64,000 bases of DNA from Prunus persica (GCF_000346465.2 NC_034015.1:12748637-12812636); one strand, 5' to 3'; positions 34,074 through 46,840 are shown, numbered from the stretch's first letter. A program made the numbers and translations. Notes: a model not told the origin generated them from the sequence alone.

Positions 34074-36150
34074 ATCACACAGGCTTACGCAAACTGAAAC
34101 CCAAACCATGTTTTAAGCCCAACCCACTATGAAATTAACCCACTTTGAAACCCAGACAACGGTGAAACCTGACCCATAACGAATTCCGAAGCCTACACGT
34201 TTTTTAAAAAAAATTGAATTATTTATTTATTTATTTAAGATGAAACGTGAATTGGATTCTGAAACGTTGGTCCTATTGTTGTCTCCCAGTAAGTCACAGC
34301 CAGCAAGCAAGAGCCACGTGTGGACAGGTAGAGGCACCGTAGATTCCGAAGCACAAATTACATATGCCATGGAAAGTCAGGACGACTTTGCTGAATGCGT
34401 TCGTTCAGAAAGGGCACGTTGCTATAAATTAGTTGGAGATGGTTGGAAAGCCAAAAGGCCGTGAAGCTTGAGGAACGCGAGAAAATAAAAAAATGCTTAG
34501 ATGCTGTAATGGCTAGGGTTTGTCATAATTGACGTCTATAAAAGGAAATTACAACCACGCAGAAGAGAGAAAAGGAAGAAGAAAAAAGAGAGCTAAGAGA
34601 AAAGAAAGTCGAAAGAAAATGTTGTATTTCTTCCCATCTTTTCTAGATCTTAACCTGGCTCTACCAAAAGAGACATGAGGGCAGGGAATTGCATCGGTCT
34701 GGACGCCCTAATTTGCTTCTTCACGAGGACCAGTGACAGTAAACGACTCATTACTCCTTGACATTTAAGTTGCCATTTGAGTTGCGAGAAGTTTGATGAC
34801 TCCTAAGGATGTGCGCATACTAGGAATGAGGAATGACAACCGGTTAGTGAGCGACGTCATGGTACTGAGCGTGCAAAGTGGGGCATCTATCGCAAGTGTG
34901 GGGCATCGCCTCATTGCGAAATCTCATGAGGTGCAAGTACTGAGAGCTTAGTTGATGGCAGAGCAAAATTTGGTTGATGAATATCAGTGTGACATCAAAA
35001 GATTGAAAAAGAATAGGGCAAAGACAGCAGAGAAGAACCAACGCCAGCTTCAAATATTGCAGGAAGAAAACGAAAAGCTATCAAAGATGGTAGATTCTTA
35101 TTCTAAAGGCATGCAAAAACAGCTGGAGGCCTTGGAGAACCCAAAGAAGCGCAAGCGAGATCACGAGACAAGTTTTGCTCAAGCTAAGAAAGTGATCTTT
35201 GGGAGCTCAAGTGATGAGCCCCAAGAAGTGGTAAGTGAAAACCCGATAGAGGAGATCAAGAAGGCCAAACTAAAGGCTCCTATTGTGGAATCAGGAAGCG
35301 CGCCATGAGGAAGATGAAGAAGTTGCTTTTGTTTTTGTCTTTTTTTAAAATTTTATTATTATTATTAATTTTTTTTTAGGACTAACAAAATCTAATAAGT
35401 TTTCTAACCACTTCGTTTTGTAGAATTAGTAAAATGTTTGTGGGTATCGTATCTGTTATGCCCTCAGGAGACACAACTCCTCATACTAGTGATGCCTAGA
35501 GGTTTAAAGGCTTGTTGCATATGCTCAATGCAATCAAGTTACCTGTGGAAGTGATCTAATTAACTTCTTGTTTTGTTTTTCTTTTGTTTTGCTCTAGGAC
35601 TAGCAAAATCTAGGTTTGGGGGTATTTGATTGGTGCATAATTACATATCATTTTGTACCGTTCTAACTTATGATTTGGTTATGTTTTTGGGTTAAACATG
35701 TGCCTTTAATTTCTTTTGTGTTTGTTTTAGTGTATTAAGCTTTAAGACTCATTTAATGCATTTTGGAGTCAAATTAGCTCAAAACTGTGTCTGCAGATCA
35801 GTCAACTTCACGAATTGGACTGTACTTGCTTAGGAAGAACCAGATAATGAGCCATACATCATTGACAAGATGCAGAAGTCTAGTTTTTGGAGCATTTTAC
35901 AGTTCATGATTCCGAGTCTTATAGAGGAAGTTATGTCAGTTTTGGCAGTTTAAGGTTAAATTCAGCAGTATCTGCGTTACTGTGCCAAAACTGACATTTG
36001 AAAGCCTTTTCGATTTTTCCTTGTGCTGGGCTGCATATGGTTGGAAAGATAAGACAAAAAGCTTCAAGATCCAGATTTTTCAAAATGGAGGAACACGCCC
36101 AAAGCGAGCCAAAAGAAGACTTCAATGCATTGTCATGCATGACATAAGCA
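34074..36150 (+). repeat. Right arm of the large inverted repeat
   Basis: The inner end ATCACACAGGCTTACGCAAA mirrors 33717-33739. The outer end near 36121-36150 (AATGCATTGTCATGCATGAC) mirrors 31623 onward. Its outer part is the first ~520 bp of the LTR described at 35628. A TATAAAAGG at ~34538 precedes the coiled-coil frame. Confidence 0.85.
34955..35308 (+). CDS. Coiled-coil ORF carried by the right arm (117 aa), unknown
   Basis: From ATG 34955 the frame encodes a highly charged protein (MAEQNLVDEYQCDIKRLKKN; LQILQEENEKLSKMVDSYSK; NPKKRKRDHE) with a heptad-like central helix and a basic stretch that could act as a nuclear signal. Similarity to the mirror copy extends upstream of the ATG in a broken frame, so the ancestral protein was longer. 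It lies between a TATA-like box and an LTR, as an extra ORF of a non-autonomous retroelement would. No known domain recognised. It may be untranslated today. Confidence 0.35.
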   Translation: MAEQNLVDEYQCDIKRLKKNRAKTAEKNQRQLQILQEENEKLSKMVDSYSKGMQKQLEALENPKKRKRDHETSFAQAKKVIFGSSSDEPQEVVSENPIEEIKKAKLKAPIVESGSAP

Positions 36151-37246
36151 TGAGCTAATTATTTTTTGTGGGGAAGTAAGGTAAAGTTGGTGAAGTGAGT
36201 GTTGTAGGTAGAATCAATACTCAATTCAGAATTTCACTTCCCCTAGGCCTATAAATAGTGAGGTTTTCCAAACTTGTAAACACACCCCAAGAAGGGAAGG
36301 GGGGAGGGGGGAGGGGGGGGGAGCTCTCAAACACCTCTCTAGAGCTCCTCTCCCTTCTCCCTTCTCCTTCTCTTCCTTCTCCTCCTTTCCTCAAATTCTC
36401 CAAGTTCTCAAACACCTTTCCCTTCTCACCTCAAATTCTCCAAGTTTCTCTCATCAATTTCTCCATGTTCTCAAACACCTCACCATTCCCTTTATTAAAT
36501 TCTCTGAAGTTCTCAAACACTTCTCCCTTCTCTTTCTCAGATTCTCTAAGTTTTTCTTTAATGTTCTCAAGTGTTGTACAAAACCATTTTGCTTCTTAGC
36601 TGTAATTTATTTTTCATTGTAATGTAAATTCTTATTTAAAGTTTGATAAGTTTCCAATTTTCAATTACGGTTCTTGTTCTTATTCATTATGCTTATAAGT
36701 TAATATGCTTGTTTGAATGATTGATCACCATTAAAACTTGTATGTTAGTTATCTTGGTTTGAATTAAGAGTAGACATCATGCTTTAATTCAAATTGAACT
36801 ATGAATAGGAAGAGTATGTATGGACATTCGACAACAGGGATTAGATGCATACTTGATTGTTTAAAACATTCTTCTATGCTTAATGGATTTCTAATGCTTA
36901 ATTTTAGGTTAGACAACATATGATCAAATTAAGGAATTAGGAATACAAGGTTAGGGCGAGACACTATGGCTTAATCATACTTTAGCTAAAATCAATCCAT
37001 GAATCTGAATTGAATTTGGGAACTTATTTGCTTGAGTTAGTTATTTTCTTTCTTCCTTGTTTTATGTTCTTTTGTTTTCATTTCTGTTTTGTGTAGGGAA
37101 ACTGATTTGGATCATTCAATCACCAATCTTTGTGGAATCAACCTCGCACTTACATATGCTAAATTACCAACGACTTGTGCACTTGCGAGTATCACAAGTT
37201 GAGGATGCAGATGAATCCATTTTGGTTTAGCTAAATCGATGCAACA
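35628..37246 (+). mobile_element. Ty3-gypsy-like LTR (~1.6 kb)
   Basis: A G-rich tract (AGGTTTGGGGGTAT) precedes the start TGATTGGTGCATAATTAC. The end is AAATCGATGCAACA. TG...CA ends, the GATGCA boxes near both ends and a leader-like region (CCTATAAATAG at ~36248, then a CT-rich tract) fit an LTR. The first part is shared with the left arm in inverse orientation. It directly abuts the CCCH/RING pseudogene. Confidence 0.6.
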
Positions 37247-38226
<980 letters not shown>

Positions 38227-38301
38227 GGCAAATAACTTTGCTTTCAAGGCATGTGAGCAGGAACATTTCCCCACTCCATGGCCAAGTTTTGAAGAGAAAG
38301 T

Positions 38302-38905
38302 GTGAACAGAGGGAGATGATGGTGACAGTGATTGATAGTATGCGGTTTGGTATACGATGAGGAAGGTATACCTTACTATGACATACTTTATGGGTATATA
38401 ATACACCACATTTTGGTACCCTTTTGGAGCTGGAAGGCTTGGCTAATAGAGAAAACGATGTCGTTTAGTTAGGAACTGCAATTGTCAAAGTTTGGAGGTA
38501 AATTTTTTTTTGCATGGGTCCTTTTGTCTAAAGCCTGCAATTGAATTTGGGAACATATACTGTGTGAGAATTAAATTTAGAGTAGTGGGAATGGTTGTAG
38601 GGCCTTTTGAAGATTGCTTAAAAGGGTTGATCTTTGTGTGTTTCCAAGCTTGAATGGGGAAAAGAAAATTTCCTTTTTCATGTTTTGTGAAAAGATGGAA
38701 TTTTGGCTACATGCTGAGTGATTGCAGAATTTCCTACAAATTCCCAAATATGCGAGTGTGGGTGGTTGTTCATAAGTGTCTGGATTTCGCATTATGGTAC
38801 CAATCTGAATTAAAAGTTTGGTGGAAATCTGTTGCCTTTTATTACATTTCTTACACATTTCTTTCCATATAAATTTGTGTATTGAAATCCTGTGGTGGTA
38901 TCCAA
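38302..38905 (+). repeat. Second copy of the 21188-22040 block
   Basis: It matches the 3' flank of the DUF7138-like gene from GTGAACAGAG to TGTGGTGGTAT, with one ~290-bp deletion and a small insertion near 38401-38450. It starts about 75 bp after the pseudogene stop. Confidence 0.85.
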
Positions 38906-39593
38906 CATTTCTCCCATGTTGATTAGTGGAAACTAGTTTACTAGATTAGTAAGTGTAATTGCCAATGAATTTGTACTAAAGCTGGCCCTTAAATGTCCTT
39001 GCAATTCTCCTACTCTTATGGATGTTTTATTTTCGTTCATTCCGCTAGTTTCGCTAGGAAATTCTCGTACTCTTATGGATGTTTTATTTTGTTCATTCCG
39101 CCAGTTTCGTCAATTAAAACTGAAATTAAAAACATCATTTTTTGTCCAGACACTTTTCAATAAGTGAAATTAAAAACATAAAACACAATTTTAAAAATTA
39201 AAAGACTAACAGTACCCTAAAGAAATAAAAAGAAGAGAAGATGATTGTACAAGAAAAAGGAGAGGGACACGGTAACTAATGTGAATGCATGCACACAATA
39301 TCCCATCCTTCATAAGACACGTGTCAGCGAAAGTGATGAGTCTTAGCAGGTGGTCACATCCGTTGCGTTGATTTGTGCCTGCAAGCCTTTCCCGGGCAAC
39401 GGCACACTCACTCCCGCGTAGACCTTTATCTACGTGAAATCAATACAACGCCACGTGTCCCAGGGGATACGCGTCATCTTTCTACTGCGAGTAGTATGTA
39501 TTTTCCCACGCGAGTGAGTATAAAGGAAAGGAAGTTTTGAGTTGTGCAGTGAAGACCAAAACGGCCGAGTAGTGGAACGCGAACGAGCCGACC
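38906..39593 (+). promoter_or_regulatory. Promoter-like stretch with G-box/ABRE motifs and a TATA box
   Basis: ACACGTGTC at ~39319 and CCACGTGTCC at ~39451 are G-box/ABRE-type motifs bound by bZIP and bHLH factors in plants. GTATAAAGG at 39518-39526 is a good TATA box. Leader-like sequence follows for ~65 bp until the hAT insertion at 39594. The original target gene may be the gene at 41842, now about 2.3 kb away. Function is inferred only. Confidence 0.35.
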
Positions 39594-39937
39594 TAGGGCT
39601 GTTCTTTGGCCGGAACGGATCGAAAATAGGAGTTTCGAATTTCAATCCAAAAATTTTCGGAAGTCATATTCATTTCTGATGCCGATTCCGAAATTTCGGA
39701 ATATAATAATACCATTATGATGTAGAATTTTCGGCAAAGTCGGAACTTTCGGAAATTAAATCTTTTCACAATTATTGGAAGAATTTCGAAGGTCAAAGCC
39801 AAAAGTAATTTTGACAGGAAGACTTGTAGAAACTTTGGTGCATACTTGCAGTGGTATTCCATCAGTATTGTCGTTTAGTTTTCCAATAAATGGTGTCTAT
39901 CTATATTATTGCCACGAAGAAGAGGAAATATGGTCGT

Positions 39938-39938
<1 letters not shown>

Positions 39939-39971
<33 letters not shown>
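39939..39971. repeat. (GA)n microsatellite
   Basis: About 16 GA units inside the hAT element. Confidence 0.9.
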
Positions 39972-39974
<3 letters not shown>

Positions 39975-40203
39975 GCGGAGGAAAAGAATAAGGAATGAGA
40001 ATGGTCAGGAAGGTGAGAGAGAGAAATGAGAAGTGAGAAGAAACGGCTGGATGGAGGAAGAGGAAAAAGAATGGGGCGGCCGGAGAAAAGAAAGAAAGGA
40101 AAACAAATATAAATTAGGGTTTCACCCTAAGATTTTTATAATATTTTTCAAACTCCTTTAATCAGTTATTAAATATGTTCAGTTGACATGCTTTTTTCAA
40201 GGA

Positions 40204-40290
40204 CAACTCTAGCTATGGTGGTCTGTTTGCAGAATTGCAAGTGAGAGGCCTTGGGTTCGAAAATACCACTTGTAGATTATTTTTTCATTT
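40204..40290 (+). repeat. Possible tRNA-derived SINE-like fragment in the hAT element
   Basis: TAGCTATGGTGG resembles a pol III A box and GGGTTCGAAA a B box, about 45 bp apart, with AGTGAGAGGCCTT between. This spacing fits a tRNA-derived head. No poly-A tail or target duplication is clear. Confidence 0.3.
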
Positions 40291-40482
40291 TTGGTTTTGT
40301 TTGAAGGATATTATAATATTAAACACTATTGTTATAAATTTATTGTATATTTCTCCATGTATATATATATACATATAATTTAATCACATATGTCGCAAGT
40401 TAAATTGATTTTATCATAATTGATGTTAATTGGCACTAATTTTAACCTTAGTGTGTGACCATGGAATTTAATTTTATTCTTT

Positions 40483-40825
40483 GAACCATGATCAATTTTA
40501 TTGGATCAACTATTAATCCAGTGTGTGATTATGGCATTTACCTTGTGTGTGACTATGGAATTGTTAACCTTTGAACCATTATCAATTTGATTGGATCAAC
40601 TATTAATCTAGTGTGTGATCATGACATTTACCCTTAGTGTGTGACCATAGAATTGTGACCCTTTGAACCATTATCAATTTTATTGGATCAACTATTAATC
40701 TAGTGTATGATTTAATGTTACTCTTTGAACCATGATCAATTTTATTGGATCAACTATTAATCTAGTGTGTGACCATGGCCTTTACCCTTATTATGTGACC
40801 ATGGAATTGTTACCCTTTGAACCAT
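40483..40825. repeat. ~91-bp tandem repeat inside the hAT element
   Basis: GAACCAT(G/T)ATCAATTT...GGATCAACTATTAAT recurs at 40483, 40573, 40665 and 40727, with a partial copy at 40819. Spacing is 90, 92, 62 and 92 bp, so one unit has lost ~30 bp. Confidence 0.85.
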
Positions 40826-41363
40826 GTCATTTAATTTTACACCTCTGACCCAAACAAGACTATATATTTTTTGCCAATAGTCTTAAATCAATATACTCTT
40901 ATGTTAAAATTAATCTATTGGAAAAAATTATATATTTTTTTAGAGAAAAACAAGATTTTTTTTTTCTTTTTCCAATAGTCTTAAATTAATATACTCCTAT
41001 GTTTAGCATATGAATATATGAGTACTGAAATAAAACATATATAAGACCTATAAACAAAAAATAATGTAATTATAATTAAAATTTTTGAAATTTCTAGAAA
41101 AATTCGGAAAAATCGGATAAGAATGAGTTCGGAATTTTCGGAATTTACAGATACATTCCGATTCCGATCTGAATTTTATCGGAAAAATCGGATTTCGGTA
41201 TGTTCGGATATCGGAGGTATTGGAGTCAGATTTTTTTAAAAATTTCGGACCAGAATCGGTCGGAATTGGATTTTCCAATCCAACTTACACCCTTAAGCCG
41301 ACCAATACGGGCCAAGCTCAAGAGATCGTGTGAGTACGGGCCTAAGCCCAAACTGAGCTCTAA

Positions 41364-41573
41364 GGGCTTGTTTGGCACCAAGATTCCTATTTTAAAATTA
41401 TTTTTTTATTTTTGTAAACAAATTCTTGGGAAAGTCGTATTTTTAACAACATTGTAAATAAATACCCGGTTTTTTAAATTTCCCAATTCCATTGAGTCTT
41501 GAAATTGACAACTGCTCATTGAGTCATTAATCAGTTTCCAAAAACTCGTTTTCCTTGGGAACCAAACGGGCCG
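41364..41573. mobile_element. Tourist/PIF-Harbinger-type MITE (210 bp)
   Basis: The ends are GGGCTTGTTTGG and CCAAACGGGCCG, with TAA duplicated outside on both sides (41361-41363 and 41574-41576). It lies 61 bp beyond the hAT element's right target copy. Confidence 0.8.
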
Positions 41574-41841
41574 TAATACACTTGTCTCTATCTGCTTTAT
41601 AGAGGAGAGAGAGAGAGTTACAATGTTGTTTTGAAAGTGAGACCATGGCAGTCCCGCTTTTCAGACCCTTGAAACTGCTTTTCCTTCTCTATCTTTCTCT
41701 GTTTTATTGAAAATAAATAAATTTATTTATCTGTTTCTATGTTTTCTCCGTGCTCTGTTTTCTTCTTGCAAAAAGAACTTGCTTTTTTGTTGTTGTTGTT
41801 GTTCCTCTTGTTCTTCTGTTTGAATTGAAGTTTGGTGGGTT

Positions 41842-42053
41842 ATGCTTAAAATGGCTGGGTTTCCTCCAAATCTGAATGATGGTGAACGATGGCTTCCCTC
41901 AGACATTTTCCTCAACGAAGTTGCCAACTCAACCTCCAAACTTAACCCCCACCATTTTCTTTCCATGGACGAGGTCGCCCAACACTTGGCTGCTCTTTCT
42001 TTCCTCAGACAACGTCAATGCCTTTCAAAATCTCTGCTACATATACCCATGGA

Positions 42054-42098
<45 letters not shown>

Positions 42099-43235
42099 CC
42101 ACACACACAGAGCTAGCTAACACTAACACGGTCTATTTTGTCTTTGCTTGTACTGGGTTTGCAGCCGTTCAGACCGCCGGTTCAGTACAACCAGCTTGGT
42201 TCTCTGCCTCAGAGGTCTCTTAATCTCAGCCTCAGTCATGGTCTCGAAGAGAAAGGTGCAAGCTTTCATGGGTATGGGGCTGAACTCCATTACCACAATC
42301 AGTTTCTGAAACCGGCTCAACTTCAGGTAAACAATGAACCACAAAACTTGAACCGGGTTTTCCTTCTTTCTCTGTCATGTATTTATTTATTTATTTATTT
42401 TTACTCTTGGTCTGTCTTTTCAAGCCTTTTGCTTTTTCCCAGCTTTCAATAAATGGAGTGGCAGAGTTTCGAGAGTTGCTAATGGTAATGTGCTGTCATT
42501 TTTGGCAGGTCTGTAGCTTTCTGGAAACTAGGAAGAGGGTTTTGAATAGACCGCAAAACCGCCTTTGGACGAATCAGGGAAGTGGGATTGGATCAATGGG
42601 TGGTTTTGAGAGGGTTTCTGGAGGCACAGGTGTGTTTCATCCCAGGGTTTTGAATACCACAACCACCACCAGGAATCCTCAGGTCAAAAAGAAACAGGGT
42701 GAGTTATTATTTCTTTGTTCTGCTGTTCGAAGTTTTGATTTTGTTCTTTTTTATTTTCGTCAACTTTTTCCTTATTCTTTTCGTAATTTGTATTGATGTG
42801 TTTCTGGCACACTTTTGTTTTTGTATCTGTTTTGGTACCAACTGTGCGAAGTTTTGTGTCAATCTGAAATAAAGGATAAAAACTTAGTTGCATTGTTATC
42901 CCCGACCAAGCAATAATGTTATGCCACGTGTAAGTGTTATCACGCGTGTCATAGCATTATTAGCCTTTCATGGAAGTTTTTCTCAAAACAAAAGGTGTGT
43001 CTTTTATACAAAAATGGAAGTTTTATCCTTTCTTTGATGCTATATATTTCCACTTGTAGTTAAAAGTTGAAATGTGAACATCTTGTTTTTAATTGAGAAA
43101 GGTTGTTGAGTGGTTCTTCATATGCTTGAAGCACCTTGTTTAGGCAGAATAGTAACCCATTGTTTATATTTTGGGTGGACCTATTCATTAATGTTAATCT
43201 CTATTGGAATATGGACTGATGGGTCTGCTTGTCCA

Positions 43236-43275
<40 letters not shown>

Positions 43276-43658
43276 CTGAGTAATTTTGCATGTGCTGACC
43301 TCTAGATAGGTTGAATGTTTGTTTTCACTGCTTGTAATTAGTAAACAAAATTAGAAATCCATTGAACTGTTTGAATGCTGCATTGTTACATGAAAACTAC
43401 AAAGCCAAGCCTGGCCGCAGCCCCATTGATCAACGGCTGTCAATTGTGCGTTTCATCCAATACTTTGATCTCAATTTTTCTGTTTGCAGTTATGGTTTTC
43501 TTTATTGGTTATATGTTTTTGTTGCAGGGTTGAGAAATATCCAGCAGATTAAAGCCATCCAGCAAAGGAAACCTATCGAAAGCGTGGGCATGGGCAGAGG
43601 GGATTGCTATAACCAGCTTCGTTCTGATGTTGGTTTGCCCCAAGAATGGACTTACTGA
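41842..43658 (+). CDS. Conserved plant protein of unknown function (231 aa, four exons)
   Basis: Exons 41842-42054, 42165-42326, 42509-42698 and 43528-43658 join to 231 codons plus TGA. ATG 41842 is first; a second in-frame ATG (41851, MAGFPPNLNDGERWLPSDIF) may be the true start. Motifs: an N-terminal WLPSDIFLNEV segment, a middle LPQRSLNLSLSHGLEEKG, and a conserved C-terminus (IQQIKAIQQRKPIESVGMGR; GDCYNQLRSDVGLPQEWTY). No known catalytic domain, membrane segment or signal peptide is visible. I recall similar proteins across dicots but no assigned function. Intron 1 begins with a long (CT)n tract (42058-42097), and intron 3 contains an (AT)n tract (~43239-43272). Confidence 0.85.
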
Positions 43659-44965
43659 GAGCTCTGAGAGGTCACCTTTCTTTGCTATAAAGTAGAGTCT
43701 TGTTTCCTGAAATGTTATTAGAATAAAAGCTTCATTGAAGAATAGAAGGTCAGTTGTCGTTTGGGGTTTGTGCAGTAGAACTAAAGAAAATGTTAGAAAG
43801 TTGTCTTTTTTTCCTCATTTTGTAAGATAGGTTCCCTAGAAAGGTTTTTTTAAACCTCATTTTGTAAGATGGGCTTTGTTGAAATAAGTTAAAAGTTTTA
43901 GAAACTTTGTCTTGGGAATGAAAAGCTTGTTCTTTTTCTTATATTTATATCACTCCATATTGGACAAAATGAGGTTCAATTATGCATATTGAACAAAATA
44001 TAATGTGAGAGGCTGATGAAAGTGATTCTGTATACCATTCGAATGGAAAAGAAATGGAGAGTGAGAAGGAAAAAAGTGTGTAGAGAAGTTCATTCTCAGT
44101 CGATATTCTCTTCAAAACAAGTTCAATACACAATGAGACTTCAAAATGCAAAAGTTCATAGGCCTGTAATTCCTCCGGATGAGAAACAGGCATTCCGAAT
44201 TCCATCCAAAACATGTTCGAAACTAGAAATCAATTCTGATGCCAATTCTGATGCCGATTCCGAAAATTCGGAATATAATTACTCCATTCCAATAAATTTC
44301 AGAAATTCCCAAATCTTAGATAATAAATAATGAAAAATTCAGAAAATTTTCAAATTTAAATATCTGACACTGACTAAAAACTTTAAACACAAGAAAAATT
44401 CCAAGTGGTCCTTTACGAAGACCCAATTGACAGAAATTTGAAGCCCAATTAAAGGAGAGGGTTGTGCTTCATGTCTGAGATAATATGAATAGGATATGAA
44501 GCAATTTATTGAGGAGAAAAGAGTTGAGATTCGTCTAAGCAGCCGATGTGGGACTGCAACCACTTGATGAAAACGGTGTTCTAACCAAGCCCCTCAAATT
44601 ACCGGTTTTCTCGAAGTTAAGGAAATTGTTAGAAGAGGATAGTGCTTGAAGACAGAAGCTGTAGCGCATGTTAAAGGTTTTTCGCTAAACTGATTGTTCA
44701 AGGAACATTTACCTAATTACTGCAGTTGTTTTTAATTAAATAAACTAATTATCCTATTCTAACATTTACCTAATTACTGCAGTTGTCTTTAGGATAGCAT
44801 AGTTTGTAACGTTCTATTCAACATTATCAATATACAATTAAGCTTTCCAGCATCTCTCGTACCGGTGTTTGAATTGGAGTTAAAACTCTACACTCTCATC
44901 GTCTAGGGCTTTAGCAGCCACTCTCAGAAACAAAACTCCAAACCTTAGAGAGAGAGCAGCTCAAA
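43659..44965. other. Intergenic between the 41.8-kb gene and RPL21
   Basis: It contains a duplicated TTTGTAAGAT(A/G)GG motif (~43820/43863) and a direct repeat (AACATTTACCTAATTACTGC at 44704 and 44760). A short hAT-related fragment is listed separately. A pyrimidine-rich RPL21 leader starts near 44880. No gene. Confidence 0.5.
44170..44390. mobile_element. Fragment related to the hAT element at 39594
   Basis: TCTGATGCCGATTCCGAAAA and TTCGGAATATAAT match the left subterminal region of the hAT element (~39676-39710). Only this part is present, and no clear end or target duplication is seen. Confidence 0.5.
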
Positions 44966-46840
44966 ATGCCGGCTGGACACGGTCTCAGGTCTCGTACTCG
45001 CGATCTCTTCTCGCGGGCCTTCAGGAAGAAGGGCTACATTCCTCTCTCAACCTATCTGAAGACCTACAGGATCGGCGACTATGTCGACGTCAAGGTTAAC
45101 GGCGCCGTGCACAAGGGTATGCCCCACAAGTTCTACCACGGACGTACTGGTCGCGTCTGGAACGTCACCAAGCGCGCCATCGGTGTGGAGATCAACAAGC
45201 AGGTGATTCATTTTCGTTGGGTTTTCTATATTTTCATTTTTGGACTCTGAGTTGTTGTTTGAATGGTGTTTGATGATTTGCTTCTGTGGAATGGTTGTCT
45301 GGATTTGTGGGTTCTTGTTGAAATTTCCGAACTTTTGGTTTGATTTCGACTTAACAGTGTTCAGTGACATCTGGGTACATTGTAGCTATCATTGTTGAAG
45401 GAAGTCATGAAGGAAATTGAGGTTCCACCCCAAAACCAATTGGCAATGGGGGGAGTTGCTCAACTCCTTATAAATCCAGGCTAGGTCCCTTAACATTTCA
45501 ATGTGGGACAAACACTCTCAACACGCCCCCGCACGTGTGGCAAAACTTTCAAGCCTAACACGTGGACAACACATATTGAGTGACGTGGGAGCACGTGTGG
45601 CCGTTGGGCCCAACACGTGAAGCCTTGCTCTGATACCATGAAGGAAGTTGAGCNNNNNNNNNNNNNNNNNNNNNNNNNNNNNNNNNNNNNNNNNNNNNNN
45701 NNNNNNNNNNNNNNNNNNNNNNNNNNNNNNNNNNNNNNNNNNNNNNNNNNNNNGCCACCTCTCTCTTGGTTAAACTTTAAAGCTTCACATTCGGCAAACC
45801 TATATTCTGGGGCGGTAGGAGAACCAGCGCTGAACTAAACCCCCCCCTACCCCTACTCCGCTGACTTGAAGGACGTAGACATTCCACTTCTATCCGTTTT
45901 GGGGTGGAACCTCAACTCAACTTCCTTCAATTGTTGTGGTTGTTGTTAGGTGGAAATGGGGATTTTATGTATATGTATATGTTTATGTGGTTTGTGGTTT
46001 GTGGGTTTCGGATGGTTTTAGTTTATAGCTGCTAATTGTACTGTTGATATCTAGATTATGCTGAATGGGAAGCTGGGTAATACACCTTGTTAGAGAATGG
46101 CTTACTGTATGTCAGATGTTTGTAACTCACTGCAAGGAAGATCGAGAAAAGTTGTCAATAATGTTCAGCTTCTATTGGGAAATAATAGCAATAGAAAGCT
46201 ATGTGCAGATTATATATAGTTTATGCATGTCTGCTGGATGTGTTATGACTTGTTTGATTCAGTTTTTCCTTTATGGATCGGGAAATTAAGTTTTTAATTT
46301 ATTTTCACTTGTGGAAATAAAAGATTATGTAGGTTAGTGATTCTAGGAAGAACCATTTTTGTACAATGGAGATAGTGTAGGTTAATCCTTTACTTGGATC
46401 AATCAGGAGCTTTGATTTGAGCACTGTAATTTTGATCATTGTCATAAATCTAGTTTCCCTTTGTCTCATGATTTGAGGAATTCTATCCTGCTTTTGCCCC
46501 GATGCTAAATGATTGTTGCATATTTTATTTTGCAATCGATTATTGGAAGGTTTACAAGTTGTATGCTTGTGCATGATATCAGGTTGGCAACAGGATTATC
46601 AGGAAGAGGATCCATGTGCGTGTGGAGCATGTGCAGCCTTCAAGGTGCACTGAGGAATTCTGTTTGAGGAAGATAAAGAATGATCAGTTGAAGGCTGAGG
46701 CCAAGGCAAAGGGTGAGGTTATTAGCACCAAGAGGCAGCCAAAGGGACCCAAGCCAGGTTTCAGGGTTGAAGGGGCAGTCATGGAAACTGTTACTCCCAT
46801 TCCTTATGATGTCGTCAATGATCTTAAAGGAGGCTACTAG
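44966..46840 (+). CDS. RPL21: 60S ribosomal protein L21 (eL21)
   Basis: Two exons (44966-45202, 46583-46840) encode 164 residues plus TAG, the standard plant length. The N-terminus [20 protein letters not shown] and the segments [34 protein letters not shown] and [14 protein letters not shown] are diagnostic. It is a structural protein of the cytosolic large ribosomal subunit. The start lies in a purine-rich context (CTCAAAATGCC). The single intron is 1380 bp in this assembly and is inflated by a small LTR element with an assembly gap. Confidence 0.97.
45396..45929 (-). mobile_element. Small TRIM-like LTR element in the RPL21 intron
   Basis: Ends are TG...CA and the 5-bp target ATTGT is duplicated (45391-45395, 45930-45934). 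TGAAGGAAGTTGAG-type ends occur at 45396, at 45639 and, inverted, at 45916-45929. GCTCTGATACCA at 45627-45638 is the reverse complement of a tRNA-iMet primer-binding site, so the element reads on the minus strand. Its size (<1 kb) and lack of coding fit a terminal-repeat retrotransposon in miniature. The 100-N gap lies in one LTR, so the true length is unknown. Confidence 0.7.
45654..45753. other. Assembly gap (100 N)
   Basis: Exactly 100 N, the usual placeholder for a gap of unknown size. It falls within the repeat, where short reads would fail to assemble. Confidence 0.98.

Larger units (their letters stand above)
39594..41295. mobile_element. Non-autonomous hAT element (1.7 kb)
   Basis: The ends TAGGGCTGTTCTTTGG and CCAACTTACACCCTTA form short imperfect inverted repeats. 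The 8-bp target AGCCGACC is perfectly duplicated at 39586-39593 and 41296-41303, the hallmark of hAT transposition. Subterminal regions are rich in CGGAA/TTCCG motifs (such as GATTCCGAAATTTCGGAATA), likely transposase-binding repeats. No transposase frame is present. The interior has a (GA)n tract (39939-39971), a tandem repeat, and a tRNA-like stretch. Confidence 0.88.

Noticed and set aside
34240..34464. 74-aa frame at the inner end of the right arm.
   Set aside because: It has no counterpart frame in the mirror arm and no recognisable domain.
40204..40290. A full tRNA gene suggested by GGTTCGAA.
   Set aside because: No cloverleaf can be folded; at most it is a tRNA-derived fragment, listed at low confidence.
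45617..45838. Open frames running through the N gap.
   Set aside because: They are created by translating N.
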